From the NCBI GenBank assembly GCA_964449165.1, contig CAYVAT010000009.1:1-64000 (forward strand): a DNA stretch of 64,000 nt, written 5' to 3'. The notes beneath the pieces are model-generated. The model was given only the letters and a program-made list of their open reading frames with translations, searched no databases and was not told the origin of the DNA. Both the position numbers and the translations under genes were made by a program. Below, one piece after another: positions 14,426-23,171 of this stretch. Position 1 is the first letter of the stretch. Each line of letters begins with the position of its first letter. Source of the DNA: CAYSCW01 sp964449165. Its GTDB lineage: Bacteria > Acidobacteriota > Aminicenantia > Aminicenantales > Aminicenantaceae.

Positions 14426-15745
14426 TCAGAACTTATAGCTTATAGATACATTAGGAACCATGATCTTCATGTTGTACACCCCAGCCTGGGCGGCCTTCCA
14501 ATCCGGATCAGTCTGAGTTTTTGCATAAGGTATATCCCTTTCCTTCCCCATCAAGTACTCCAGACCGATATCGATTTGCAGGCCGTCGAGGGCGTACCCG
14601 AAACCGAGAGTAATCACGTTGAAATCATAATTAGGGAGGAGAACATTCATTGTTCTATCCGGAGCGGGCGATGGATCCCAATAATATCCTCCTCGAAGAG
14701 CGATGGTGTTGATCCTGTATTCTGCGCCAAACCTGATCTGAGTTGCATCATCCCAGTACATCTTTCTTTCTGTATCCACGATCAAGGACCATATGGGATC
14801 ATCATATTCCGTTTTCATCACATCAATCTTAGACCATTGCGTCCACTGAATATCGGCGGTCAGGGTCAGATTCTCCACAGGCCTCACCGCCACTCCTCCG
14901 GCAAGCCACAGGGGCCAGGTCACCTCTCTTTCTGCGCTGGTGGTTGTAGCAATATCGGCACCATAAAGAGGACTTCCGGGTATCATGCCCAGAATGTTGA
15001 GTTTGGAAATCTCGACATCTCCACTGAAGCTGATCTTACTGGGCGTGCGCACAGTCGCTCCCACGCTGAACATCTCGCTGGGTTTGACCAGGATTCCGAG
15101 GGTGGCTCCATAGCCCCAGCCAGTAAGACTCTCATCGTACTGTCCGATATCCACTCCCAGATCTTGATCACCGGCATGAGTTTTGATGCTGAAAGTGGTG
15201 TAGTTTAAGTTAAGAGTTGCTCCCACGTAGACCATCTCATTTATTTTATAGGCGAGGGCAGGAGAAATGGTTACCATGCCGATTTTGCTGGCCCACTGAT
15301 ACTCCTCTCCCATGGTTGCTGCCGTAAAATCGGCACCATCCCACTCAGCCCCGAGACCGGCAGGCGCATACACTCCTATTCCTGCCACCAGGTTCTCAGT
15401 TACGGGGATATAATAAGCAGCCAGGCCGGCAAGATAATGTTTAGTGGACGTCTCCGCGTTTACTAAAGGAATGGTTCCCAGTCCTGGAATATCCATATTG
15501 AGCTCGTATGTTCCAGAGGGGATGATATCCGTTCCGTAGAAACCAAAGTACCTGGTAGTGAACTGAGCGATACCGGCTGGATTCCAGAAGATGGCGCTAA
15601 AATCGTCAGCCAGACCAACATAAGCGCCACCCATAGCCAAGGCTCTTGACCCGAGACTATTCAAATTCAACCCATTGGCCATGGTTAAAGAACTGAGAAC
15701 CACAACAGAAGCGATGACCGCAAGAGGAATTCTTGCCTTCTTCAT
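14426..15745 (-). CDS. FadL/OmpP1/TodX-type outer-membrane channel
   Basis: A 439-residue protein with a signal peptide (cleavage near residue 23) followed by the FadL hallmark N-L-N-S-L-G-S-R-A-L-A-M-G-G-A-Y-V-G-L-A-D-D. The remainder is a run of amphipathic strands ending in S-I-S-Y-K-F, the terminal aromatic used by the BAM machine. FadL-type 14-strand barrels let hydrophobic compounds such as long-chain fatty acids or aromatics cross the outer membrane. The substrate is not decidable here. GGAGG precedes the ATG. Confidence 0.85.
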   Translation of the reverse strand: MKKARIPLAVIASVVVLSSLTMANGLNLNSLGSRALAMGGAYVGLADDFSAIFWNPAGIAQFTTRYFGFYGTDIIPSGTYELNMDIPGLGTIPLVNAETSTKHYLAGLAAYYIPVTENLVAGIGVYAPAGLGAEWDGADFTAATMGEEYQWASKIGMVTISPALAYKINEMVYVGATLNLNYTTFSIKTHAGDQDLGVDIGQYDESLTGWGYGATLGILVKPSEMFSVGATVRTPSKISFSGDVEISKLNILGMIPGSPLYGADIATTTSAEREVTWPLWLAGGVAVRPVENLTLTADIQWTQWSKIDVMKTEYDDPIWSLIVDTERKMYWDDATQIRFGAEYRINTIALRGGYYWDPSPAPDRTMNVLLPNYDFNVITLGFGYALDGLQIDIGLEYLMGKERDIPYAKTQTDPDWKAAQAGVYNMKIMVPNVSISYKF

Positions 15746-15852
15746 CTTGACCTCCTTCTATTTCCCCTCTGTTTACTACAATTTCATTTTTTTTTCAAAC
15801 AAAACATGGCCCAAGTGCTTTTGCAGCGCCCCTGGGTGTATGCACCAAAATC

Positions 15853-16074
15853 TCAAACGGCCTGAACTTCTTTAACTTCAGGAACCTTCTTCTTCAGGAA
15901 CCTGGTTATTCCATGTGTCAAGGTCATCTCTCTCATTGGGCAACCCTCGCAGGCACCCAGGAGCCGGACCTTAACCACCCCATCATCGGTGACCTCAACC
16001 AGCTCCAGATCCCCACCGTCGGCCTGAAGATGGGGCTTTAGTTCCTGGATGGCTTCCTTGACTTTTTCTTTCAT
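15853..16074 (-). CDS. NifU C-terminal (Nfu-type) Fe-S scaffold
   Basis: A 73-residue protein consisting only of the Nfu domain. It has the L-Q-A-D-G-G-D-L-E-L-V block and the cluster-binding G-A-C-E-G-C-P motif (two Cys, C-x2-C). Such proteins accept and hand on [4Fe-4S] clusters in the cytoplasm. The stand-alone form without N-terminal domains is common. It lies just downstream of clpB, separated by 29 bases. Confidence 0.9.
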   Translation of the reverse strand: MKEKVKEAIQELKPHLQADGGDLELVEVTDDGVVKVRLLGACEGCPMREMTLTHGITRFLKKKVPEVKEVQAV

Positions 16075-16103
16075 CCATTCACTCCTTAGAATTTAGAATA
16101 AGG

Positions 16104-18686
16104 TTACAATTTACGGAAAACAAATCCTTTTTTATCGCTGACATCAACAACCACGGTATCTCCTTCGCCATAATCTCCTTCCAGGATTTTTAGCGCCAAA
16201 GGGTTCTGAACATCCCGCTGTATGGTCCTTTTTAGAGGTCTTGCTCCATAGACAGGGTCATAGCCTCTTTCGCTCAATAGCTTCTTAGCCTCGTCTGTCA
16301 CTTTAATCCCTATCTTCTTCTCGCTCAGCCTCTTTCTCAATTCCTCAACCTGAAGACCCACAATCTGGAGGATCACTTCAGGGGAAAGAGCTCTGAAGAT
16401 GATGATCTCATCCACCCGGTTGAGGAATTCCGGCCGGAAATGTTTTCCCATCACTGCTTTGACCTCTCTCTCCATTTTTTCATAATCTTGGTGGAACTCT
16501 TTGATCTCCTGACTTCCCAGATTGGATGTCATGATGATGATGGTATTCTTGAAATCCACTGTCCTTCCCTTCCCGTCGGTTAGACGTCCATCATCCAGAA
16601 TCTGAAGAAGAATATTGAACACATCGGGGTGAGCCTTTTCGATCTCGTCGAGGAGAATAATCGAGTAGGGCCTCCTCTTTATCGATTCGGTTAGCTGTCC
16701 TCCCTCCTCAAATCCCACGTATCCGGGGGGAGCTCCGATCAAGCGGGAGACGGTGTGCTTCTCCATGTATTCCGACATATCGAGTCTGACCATAGCTCTT
16801 TCGTCATCAAAAAGAAACTCAGCCAGAGCCCGCGCCAGTTCTGTTTTTCCTACTCCTGTAGGGCCGAGGAAAATAAAGGAACCCAAAGGCCGGGATTCAT
16901 CCTGGATACCCGCCCGGGCCCTTCTTATGGTATCAGAAACAGCTCTTATTGCCTGATCCTGTCCCTTGACTCTCCGGGCCAGATTGGACTCCATCTTGAC
17001 CAGTTTCTCCACTTCACCTTCTAGCATCCTGGAAACAGGAATCCCGGTCCACTTGGAGACTATCTCTGCTACGTCTTCCTCATCAACTTCCTCTTTGAGC
17101 ATCTTTCCTTTTTTCTGCATACTAGCCAGTTTTTTACCTGTTTCATCGATCATTTTCTGGGTTTCCACCAGCTTTCCGTAGCGAATCTCAGCAACTTTCT
17201 CCAAATCACCGGCTCTTTCTGCATTCTGCTCCTCTATCTTTAGGGCATCCACCTGCTCCTTCAGCTTGTTCATGGAATCGATCAATTCTTTTTCCTTCTG
17301 CCAGCGCCCTTTGAGAGCACGGCTCTTTTCCTTTAAATCCGCAAGCTCTTTGTCCAGGTGCGCCAGCTTCTCCTTGGCACTCTTCTCCTTCTCTTTCTTT
17401 AGAGCCTGTTTTTCGATCTCAAGCTGGACAATCCTCCTTTCCAGTTCATCTATTTCTTCAGGCATGCTGTCCACTTCTATACGGATTCGGGAAGCTGCCT
17501 CATCGATAAGGTCGATAGCCTTATCAGGAAGATATCTGTCAGCGATATAGCGATTGGAGAGGGTGGCTGCGGCCACCAGCGCAGAGTCTTTGATATCCAC
17601 GCCGTGGTAAACCTCGTATTTCTCCTTCAATCCTCTCAGGATGGATATGGTTTCTTCCACAGAAGGCTCTCCCACATAGACCTGTTGGAACCTTCTCTCC
17701 AGAGCGGCATCTTTTTCGATGTATTTCTTGTATTCGTTTAAGGTAGTAGCTCCTACACAGCGAAGTTCTCCTCTGGCCAGCGGCGGCTTGAGCATGTTGG
17801 AGGCATCTACCGCGCCTTCAGCCGCCCCTGCGCCTATGATGGTGTGTAGCTCGTCGATGAAGAGGACGATCTTTCCTTCGGCCTCTTTGATTTCTTTGAG
17901 CACGGCTTTGAGTCTGTCCTCGAACTCTCCCCTGTATTTTGTCCCGGCAACCAAGGACCCGATATCCAAAGCGATGATTCGTTTGTCCTTGAGGGGCTGG
18001 GGAACATCGCCGTTGGCAATTCGCTGGGCCAGTCCTTCGACGATTGCGGTTTTACCTACTCCTGCCTCTCCGATCAAGATAGGATTGTTTTTTGTTCTGC
18101 GGGAAAGCACCTGTATGACTCTTCGGATTTCATCCTCACGGCCTATCACGGGGTCCAGCTTGCCCTGCCTTGCTAAGGCAGTAATATCCCTGGCATATCT
18201 TTCCAGAACTTGATACTTGCTCTCAGGCTGGGGATCCGTTACTCTCTGGGTTCCCCGAATCTCGCTCAGGGACTTGAGGACAGCATCTTCACTCACTCCG
18301 TTCTCTTTCAAGATCCTGCCTGCTTCTGAGCTATCCTCCTTCAACATTGCCAGCAGCAGATGTTCGGTGGAGACATACTCATCCTTAAGCTTTTCTGCCT
18401 CTTTCTGGGCTTTGTTCATCACCTCTCTTAGGGATGAGGAAAGGTAGGCTTCACCTCCTCCTTCGACTTTAGGAAATTTCTTCAGTGTTTCCTCCAGGTC
18501 TCGGCGAATTTTATCCACATCAGCCCCGATCTTGGCCAAAACAGAGAAGATTACATTCTCTTCCTGATTGAGAAAGGACCACAGAATATGTTCGGGACGA
18601 AGCTCCTGATGTCCCAACTCTTCCGCCTTGGACTGGGCAAGCTGGAAAGCTTCCTGAGACATGAAAGTGAATTTATCCCACCTCAT
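16104..18686 (-). CDS. clpB: Disaggregase chaperone ClpB
   Basis: The 860-residue length and domain order are those of ClpB: an N-terminal Clp repeat domain (1-145), a first AAA+ domain with GEAGVGKT (about 205), a long coiled-coil middle domain (about 405-530), and a second AAA+ domain with GPTGVGKT (about 605). It rescues aggregated proteins with DnaK, using ATP. A sigma-70-type promoter (TTGACA, 17 bases, TTTAAT) lies 17-45 bases before the start. GGAG precedes the ATG. No CIRCE-like inverted repeat is seen, so heat regulation by HrcA is not supported here. Confidence 0.95.
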   Translation of the reverse strand: MRWDKFTFMSQEAFQLAQSKAEELGHQELRPEHILWSFLNQEENVIFSVLAKIGADVDKIRRDLEETLKKFPKVEGGGEAYLSSSLREVMNKAQKEAEKLKDEYVSTEHLLLAMLKEDSSEAGRILKENGVSEDAVLKSLSEIRGTQRVTDPQPESKYQVLERYARDITALARQGKLDPVIGREDEIRRVIQVLSRRTKNNPILIGEAGVGKTAIVEGLAQRIANGDVPQPLKDKRIIALDIGSLVAGTKYRGEFEDRLKAVLKEIKEAEGKIVLFIDELHTIIGAGAAEGAVDASNMLKPPLARGELRCVGATTLNEYKKYIEKDAALERRFQQVYVGEPSVEETISILRGLKEKYEVYHGVDIKDSALVAAATLSNRYIADRYLPDKAIDLIDEAASRIRIEVDSMPEEIDELERRIVQLEIEKQALKKEKEKSAKEKLAHLDKELADLKEKSRALKGRWQKEKELIDSMNKLKEQVDALKIEEQNAERAGDLEKVAEIRYGKLVETQKMIDETGKKLASMQKKGKMLKEEVDEEDVAEIVSKWTGIPVSRMLEGEVEKLVKMESNLARRVKGQDQAIRAVSDTIRRARAGIQDESRPLGSFIFLGPTGVGKTELARALAEFLFDDERAMVRLDMSEYMEKHTVSRLIGAPPGYVGFEEGGQLTESIKRRPYSIILLDEIEKAHPDVFNILLQILDDGRLTDGKGRTVDFKNTIIIMTSNLGSQEIKEFHQDYEKMEREVKAVMGKHFRPEFLNRVDEIIIFRALSPEVILQIVGLQVEELRKRLSEKKIGIKVTDEAKKLLSERGYDPVYGARPLKRTIQRDVQNPLALKILEGDYGEGDTVVVDVSDKKGFVFRKL

Positions 18687-18702
18687 TTCATACTCCTTCT
18701 CT

Positions 18703-18731
18703 ATTAAAGTATTGATCCTCTTTTATGTCAA
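18703..18731 (-). promoter_or_regulatory. Promoter of clpB
   Basis: On the minus strand TTGACA (18726-18731) and TTTAAT (18703-18708) are separated by exactly 17 bases, a near-consensus housekeeping promoter. The clpB ATG begins 17 bases after the -10 box. Confidence 0.7.
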
Positions 18732-18796
18732 GAATAGGCATTTTTTCTCTCTGGTAAACAGAAAAATTTCCTTTGAATATTTTTTTTCTGAATCCC

Positions 18797-18824
18797 TTGA
18801 CAATTTGATAAAAATTGATATGTT
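18797..18824 (+). promoter_or_regulatory. Promoter of the small acidic protein gene
   Basis: TTGACA (18797-18802), a 16-base spacer and TATGTT (18819-18824) form a plausible promoter diverging from that of clpB. It puts the transcript start near 18831, leaving only the GGGAG and the ATG at 18842. Confidence 0.6.
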
Positions 18825-18841
18825 TGACTTGGGAGTCGGAA

Positions 18842-19159
18842 ATGGAAGAAATTGAAGTCTCGAGTTGGCTGACTTTAGACGCCATAAAAAAAGCAGCAGA
18901 AATCGTGGAAACAGTAGGAAATCTTCAGTCTGGCCATTTCATGTCTGTCTTTTGCAGCATAGAGGAGGACTATCTTGAGCTCTGTTACAGTGACACGGCT
19001 TCGAACTTCATAAGACGGTATGAGGATAAAGAAGAATTCCAGCTGGCTTTAGAGAAGAGAAAGGAAGAAGAAGGGGAAACCCCATTCGAAGAAGAGCGTG
19101 GGTACGATGAATCTCTCGAAGAAGAAGGAGAGGACAATTTCGACTACGACGAAGAATAA
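18842..19159 (+). CDS. Small acidic hypothetical protein, 105 aa
   Basis: I start the gene at ATG 18842, preceded by GGGAG at good spacing; an upstream TTG at 18815 lies inside the promoter. The first 75 residues look folded (W-L-T-L-D-A-I-K-K-A-A-E-I-V-E). The last 35 are almost all Glu and Asp with aromatics, a disordered acidic tail. No family is recognised. Divergent placement next to clpB does not by itself imply a link. Confidence 0.65.
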   Translation: MEEIEVSSWLTLDAIKKAAEIVETVGNLQSGHFMSVFCSIEEDYLELCYSDTASNFIRRYEDKEEFQLALEKRKEEEGETPFEEERGYDESLEEEGEDNFDYDEE

Positions 19160-19197
19160 ACCACATGCTGCTTAGGATTCCAATTTAAGCCCTTCTT

Positions 19198-19416
19198 TTA
19201 TTCTCCACCTCTGCTCCATTCACTCCTAATGTGTCCGATTTCTCCCTTCACACTTTCATTTATCAAATTAACCTGACTGCCTACATTTCTATGATAATAA
19301 AAACCTAATTCTGTGTCCGGGCGCAAAAACTTTGCTACAAGTAAGCATTTTAAGGCTTCTTCATTAGGTGCAGCCCTTGAATGTGAATAAACCTCATTGT
19401 CTTGAGGGGGATTGTC
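19198..19416 (-). pseudogene. Remnant of an unidentified gene (72 codons, no start)
   Basis: The minus strand stays open from just after a TGA at 19417-19419 to a TAA at 19198-19200. It reads as ordinary protein (R-P-D-T-E-L-G-F-Y-Y-H-R-N-V-G-S-Q-V-N-L), yet contains no ATG, GTG or TTG start near the front. Upstream it runs into a GGTCTGATCCC motif of the mobile repeat family. It is best seen as the 3' end of a gene cut by repeat insertion or deletion. Confidence 0.4.
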
Positions 19417-19445
19417 TCAATTCAAGGTCTGATCCCAATTTTTAT

Positions 19446-19952
19446 TTATTTTTCTTGAGGAGTGATCGGAGAGGTCAGAAGAACCGCTTCGAGCAGGGAT
19501 TCGACAACATCCTTAGGGCGGCCTTCATCCACATGAACCTCAGCTTCTCTCAGTTTTGTGGCATAATGCCCGGCGATCGAAGATACCTCTGAAGACTCAT
19601 CCATTTTACCGAAGCCGGCAAAACTTGGCTTCATCACCCGATATGCAGCTAAAACATATTTTGTCACTTCCTGGTTAGGAAAACCTCCGCTCATTAGAGC
19701 CTCGTTGGCTTGATTGATGAGATTTCCCATTTCTGCCGGCAAACCTGTTTGAGGCAAAGTCATCAACAGAGCGGCGAAAACCGATTGGATGCTTTCGGCA
19801 GCATCCCCTTCTCTGGCCTGCGTCATGGCTGAGGAAATCATCATTTTGACTTTTCCAGCATCCGAGAAGGGCTCCTTTTTGCACGAAAAAAGAAAGAGAA
19901 AAACTTCAGTCCAGATGATGAGAATTAAGGCAATTTTTTTACAACCTGACAT
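19446..19952 (-). CDS. Lipoprotein of unknown function, 168 aa
   Basis: The start at 19952 is chosen because AGGAGG sits 7 bases before it and it gives a lipoprotein signal: a hydrophobic stretch at residues 7-22 with lipobox L-F-S-C24, followed by K-K-E-P. The mature part is helical with two similar halves (Q-S-V-F-A-A-L-L-M-T-L-P and E-S-L-L-E-A-V-L-L-T-S-P), hinting at an internal duplication. No family is recognised. It lies downstream of mutS. Confidence 0.65.
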   Translation of the reverse strand: MSGCKKIALILIIWTEVFLFLFSCKKEPFSDAGKVKMMISSAMTQAREGDAAESIQSVFAALLMTLPQTGLPAEMGNLINQANEALMSGGFPNQEVTKYVLAAYRVMKPSFAGFGKMDESSEVSSIAGHYATKLREAEVHVDEGRPKDVVESLLEAVLLTSPITPQEK

Positions 19953-20099
19953 AATCGCCTCCTCGCTTAATATAGCTTGTGCCTCTGTTATTGTATTCAT
20001 GGCGAAGAAGAAGACAAGTTGATATTTTCCAAAATACATCCACTTTCTTCGTCTAATAGAATAGTCATTAATAAATTCTTAATAAGAGGGATTTGATTT

Positions 20100-20133
20100 G
20101 ACACCTGGTGTCTATTCAAGTGCAGGTCAGACC
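20100..20133. repeat. Palindrome plus GGTCAGACC remnant
   Basis: GACACC-T-GGTGTC (20100-20112) is a perfect palindrome and could act as a hairpin. Ten bases later GCAGGTCAGACC (20122-20133) resembles the ends of the inverted repeat at 22871-22968. Both lie just after the mutS stop codon. Confidence 0.5.
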
Positions 20134-20136
20134 ATA

Positions 20137-22767
20137 TTATTTTTTTATTCTGTTCAATTTTTCTTTGATATCGTTGAGGAAATTTAGCGCATCCAGGGGC
20201 GAAAGCGACTCGACGTCACATTTCTCGATTTCTTCCCTGATATTATCCAATATTTCTCTCTTCTGGTCCTCCTCAAACAGAAGGAGCTGAGCTTTGTCCC
20301 TTTTCTTGAACACCCCATAGGCAATCCTAGGACGTCCTGTATCATCCAGCTCCTTTTTTTCCAGGTTAAAAAGAATTTCTTTGGCTCTCTCCACCACGGT
20401 GCGGGGGATGCCGGCCAGCTTGGCCACATGAATGCCGTAACTCTGGTCGGAAGGCCCCGAAGCAATTTTTCTTAAGAAAATGATGTCATCTTTCCATTCC
20501 TTGACGGAGACATGGTAGTTCTTGATTCTCCTCATGGTCAGGGCCAGCTCGGTAAGCTCATGATAGTGAGTGGCGAAAAGAGTCTTGGGCCGTGTCTCTT
20601 CCCTCTCATGTAGATATTCAGCCACAGCCCAGGCGATGCTGAGGCCATCGAAAGTTGAGGTTCCCCGACCTATCTCATCCAGAAGGATCAGGCTTTTGGA
20701 GGTGGCATTGTTCAGGATATTGGCCGTCTCCAGCATCTCGACCATGAACGTTGACTGGCCCATGCTCAGGAAATCCATGGCCCCGATCCTGGTAAAAATA
20801 CGGTCCACAACACCGATCGAGGCCTCTTTGGCAGGGACAAAGGAGCCCATCTGAGCCAGAATACAGATGAGGGCTACCTGCCTGAGATAAGTGGATTTTC
20901 CTCCCATATTGGGACCAGTGACGATAAGGATCTGATCATCTTCCCTGTCAGTGTAAGTATCATTGGGAATAAAAGGCTCATCCTGGGTCTTCTCGATGAT
21001 GGGATGGCGGCCTTCCACAATCCTGATTCTATCCCCCGCGTCCACTTCAGGGCGGGAGTAATTGCGCTGCGAGGCTAGTTCGGCCAAGCAAGAAAGCATA
21101 TCCAAGCTGGCAATGTTGGCGGCTATCTTCTGCAGCCGAACGGTTTCCTGAGCTATCTTATCCCTCACTTCTAAGTAAAGTGTATATTCCAGTTCTGCAA
21201 TTTTCTCTTCCGCATTGAGCACCTTCTCCTCGTATTCTTTAAGCTCAGGAGTAATGAATCGCTCGGAATTGACCAGGGTCTGCTTTCGGATATAATCAGG
21301 AGAAACAAGGGAAAGATTGGGCTTGGTGACTTCGATATAGTAACCGAACACCTTGTTGTAGCGTATCTTGAGAGAGGAAATGCCCGTTCTTTCTCTCTCT
21401 TTTTTCTCCATCTGAGCGATAAAGCTCTTCCCAGAATGACTTATTTTCCTCAACTCATCCAGTTCTTGGTTGTATCCCTCCTTGATGATCCCCCCTTCTG
21501 TCAGCAGAAAAGCGGGCTCTTCCTTAATGGCTCTATCGATCAAATCCACAACATCCTGTCCATTATCCCATTCCTGATGTATTTCTTTTATCCTCCCGGA
21601 GGAAAAGGCGGAAAGAAGCGGTTGAATCTGGGGAAGAGGCAAGAGGGATTTCTTGAGAGAGAGCAAATCCTTGGGATGGGCTACTCCGAGAGAAATTCTC
21701 CCTGTCAGGCGTTCAAGGTCGAATATTTCCTTCAGGTATTCCCTCAACTCATGTCGCTCAATGGTGCATTTATGAAATTCAGCGACAGCATCCGCTCTCT
21801 CCTTGATTCGGGAACAATCCAGGAGGGGCTGGAGAAGACAGGACCTGAGCAGCCTTCCGCCCATAGAGGTCACCGTGAAATCGATGACATCCAGCAGGGA
21901 GCCTTTCGAGCTTCCGTCCCGCAGGTTACGGACAAGTTCCAGATTCTTGATGGAGGTGGCATCCAGCACCATATTGTCAGCCGAATGGACAAAAGAGACC
22001 TTGTGAACCAAGGCCAGGGAGTCCTTCCTCACTTTTTTGAGATAGTAGAGCAACGCTCCTGCTGCAGAGACAGCCATTTCTTTATCTTCAAGATCAAAGC
22101 CAGTCAATGATTTGACCTGAAAATGAGTGAGTAAAAAATTCTTGGCCTGGGATAAATCAAAGGCCCAATCCTCGATAGGGCTTATGAGAATAGAAGAAGT
22201 GGTTTGCTTGTTGAAGAGCCTTTCCACATCGGCCTCTTCCTCGGATGGAACGACAACTTCCTTGGGAGACATCTTGAACAGCTCATCCTCCAGATGCCTA
22301 TTCTCTCTGGAGTCTTGATAGGTTCTCATCTGTCCAGAGGCCAGCTCGATGACCGCTAAGCCCCAGTCCTCTCCCTTAAGATAAAGGCTGGCGATGTAAT
22401 TGCTTTCTTTCCCTGCTTCCAGATCAAGTTCAACAGCAGTACCTGGAGTGAGAATTTTAACCACATCCCTTTTAACCACGCCTCGAGCAAGTTTTGGATC
22501 TTCAACCTGTTCGCAGATAGCCACCTTGTATCCATGCTTGAGGAGCTTGGCCAGGTAGGAATCGGCAGCGTGGTAGGGAACACCGCACATGGGGATTTTC
22601 TGGCGGGAAGTCAGAGCGATCTCTAAAACAGAAGATCCGACTTTGGCATCCTCATAGAACATCTCATAAAAATCACCCAGGCGAAAGAACAAAATCGCAT
22701 CCTTGCATTCCTTCTTTATCCGGTGGTACTGATCCATCATCGGAGTGAGAGAGTTAACAGGAGACAT
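20137..22767 (-). CDS. mutS: DNA mismatch repair protein MutS
   Basis: An 876-residue MutS, the normal bacterial size. The start at 22767 follows GGAGG and gives M-S-P-V-N-S-L-T-P-M-M-D-Q-Y; an open extension to 22869 is unlikely to be translated. The mismatch-reading G-D-F-Y-E-M-F motif stands near residue 35. The ATPase Walker A T-G-P-N-M-G-G-K-S-T is around residue 620, followed by the D-E-I-G-R-G-T-S motif. It binds mismatches after replication and recruits MutL. No mutL is in this window. Mobile-repeat remnants flank both ends. Confidence 0.95.
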   Translation of the reverse strand: MSPVNSLTPMMDQYHRIKKECKDAILFFRLGDFYEMFYEDAKVGSSVLEIALTSRQKIPMCGVPYHAADSYLAKLLKHGYKVAICEQVEDPKLARGVVKRDVVKILTPGTAVELDLEAGKESNYIASLYLKGEDWGLAVIELASGQMRTYQDSRENRHLEDELFKMSPKEVVVPSEEEADVERLFNKQTTSSILISPIEDWAFDLSQAKNFLLTHFQVKSLTGFDLEDKEMAVSAAGALLYYLKKVRKDSLALVHKVSFVHSADNMVLDATSIKNLELVRNLRDGSSKGSLLDVIDFTVTSMGGRLLRSCLLQPLLDCSRIKERADAVAEFHKCTIERHELREYLKEIFDLERLTGRISLGVAHPKDLLSLKKSLLPLPQIQPLLSAFSSGRIKEIHQEWDNGQDVVDLIDRAIKEEPAFLLTEGGIIKEGYNQELDELRKISHSGKSFIAQMEKKERERTGISSLKIRYNKVFGYYIEVTKPNLSLVSPDYIRKQTLVNSERFITPELKEYEEKVLNAEEKIAELEYTLYLEVRDKIAQETVRLQKIAANIASLDMLSCLAELASQRNYSRPEVDAGDRIRIVEGRHPIIEKTQDEPFIPNDTYTDREDDQILIVTGPNMGGKSTYLRQVALICILAQMGSFVPAKEASIGVVDRIFTRIGAMDFLSMGQSTFMVEMLETANILNNATSKSLILLDEIGRGTSTFDGLSIAWAVAEYLHEREETRPKTLFATHYHELTELALTMRRIKNYHVSVKEWKDDIIFLRKIASGPSDQSYGIHVAKLAGIPRTVVERAKEILFNLEKKELDDTGRPRIAYGVFKKRDKAQLLLFEEDQKREILDNIREEIEKCDVESLSPLDALNFLNDIKEKLNRIKK

Positions 22768-22870
22768 CTTCGATCCTCCACTATACTTCGCCCTTACAGT
22801 TTTTTCAACACCTTCGACCCCGAAGTATTTCCGAACCAGTGATGAATGAAGATATTTCCTCCACATCACC

Positions 22871-22968
22871 GGGGTCAGACCTTCATAACTTTCATAATTT
22901 TTTATCCCTCTAGAAAAATATATTTATTCTGGAATGAAAAGTTAGAAAAGTTATGAAGGTCTGACCCC
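22871..22968. mobile_element. Inverted repeat with GGGGTCAGACC ends (MITE-like)
   Basis: The left arm 22871-22891 (GGGGTCAGACCTTCATAACT plus T) is the exact reverse complement of 22948-22968: 21 bp, perfect, with 56 A+T-rich bases between. It carries no gene. Related half-sites occur at 4558, 4579, 19426 and 20122. Such short palindromic units are often moved by IS200-like or REP-associated transposases; none is visible in this window. Confidence 0.7.
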
Positions 22969-22975
22969 GATGCTT

Positions 22976-23075
22976 NNNNNNNNNNNNNNNNNNNNNNNNN
23001 NNNNNNNNNNNNNNNNNNNNNNNNNNNNNNNNNNNNNNNNNNNNNNNNNNNNNNNNNNNNNNNNNNNNNNNNNNN
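22976..23075. other. 100-N scaffold gap with identical flanks
   Basis: The 55 bases before the gap (22921-22975) equal the 55 bases after it (23076-23130) exactly. This is what is left when two contigs that overlap by one assembly k-mer are joined with a default run of N. The true genome probably has one copy and no gap. Confidence 0.8.
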
Positions 23076-23135
23076 TATTTATTCTGGAATGAAAAGTTAG
23101 AAAAGTTATGAAGGTCTGACCCCGATGCTTCAGAT

Positions 23136-23164
23136 TTGACAACACAAACATCCTATAGTATATC
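23136..23164 (+). promoter_or_regulatory. Promoter of pgsA
   Basis: TTGACA (23136-23141), 17 bases, TATATC (23159-23164). The expected transcript start is at about 23171, one base before the pgsA ATG. The TTG of this -35 box was the only upstream alternative start. Confidence 0.55.
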
Positions 23165-23171
23165 ATCCCTG

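Noticed and set aside
14384..15208. Long plus-strand frame opposite the FadL-type gene
   Set aside because: It is antisense to a protein with signal peptide, family motif and terminal Phe; no start signal or family is seen.
18815..18841. Upstream TTG start for the small acidic protein
   Set aside because: It would place the start codon inside the predicted promoter, while ATG 18842 has a proper GGGAG.
22768..22869. 34-codon extension at the front of mutS
   Set aside because: The extension is not MutS-like, and GGAGG lies at proper distance before 22767.
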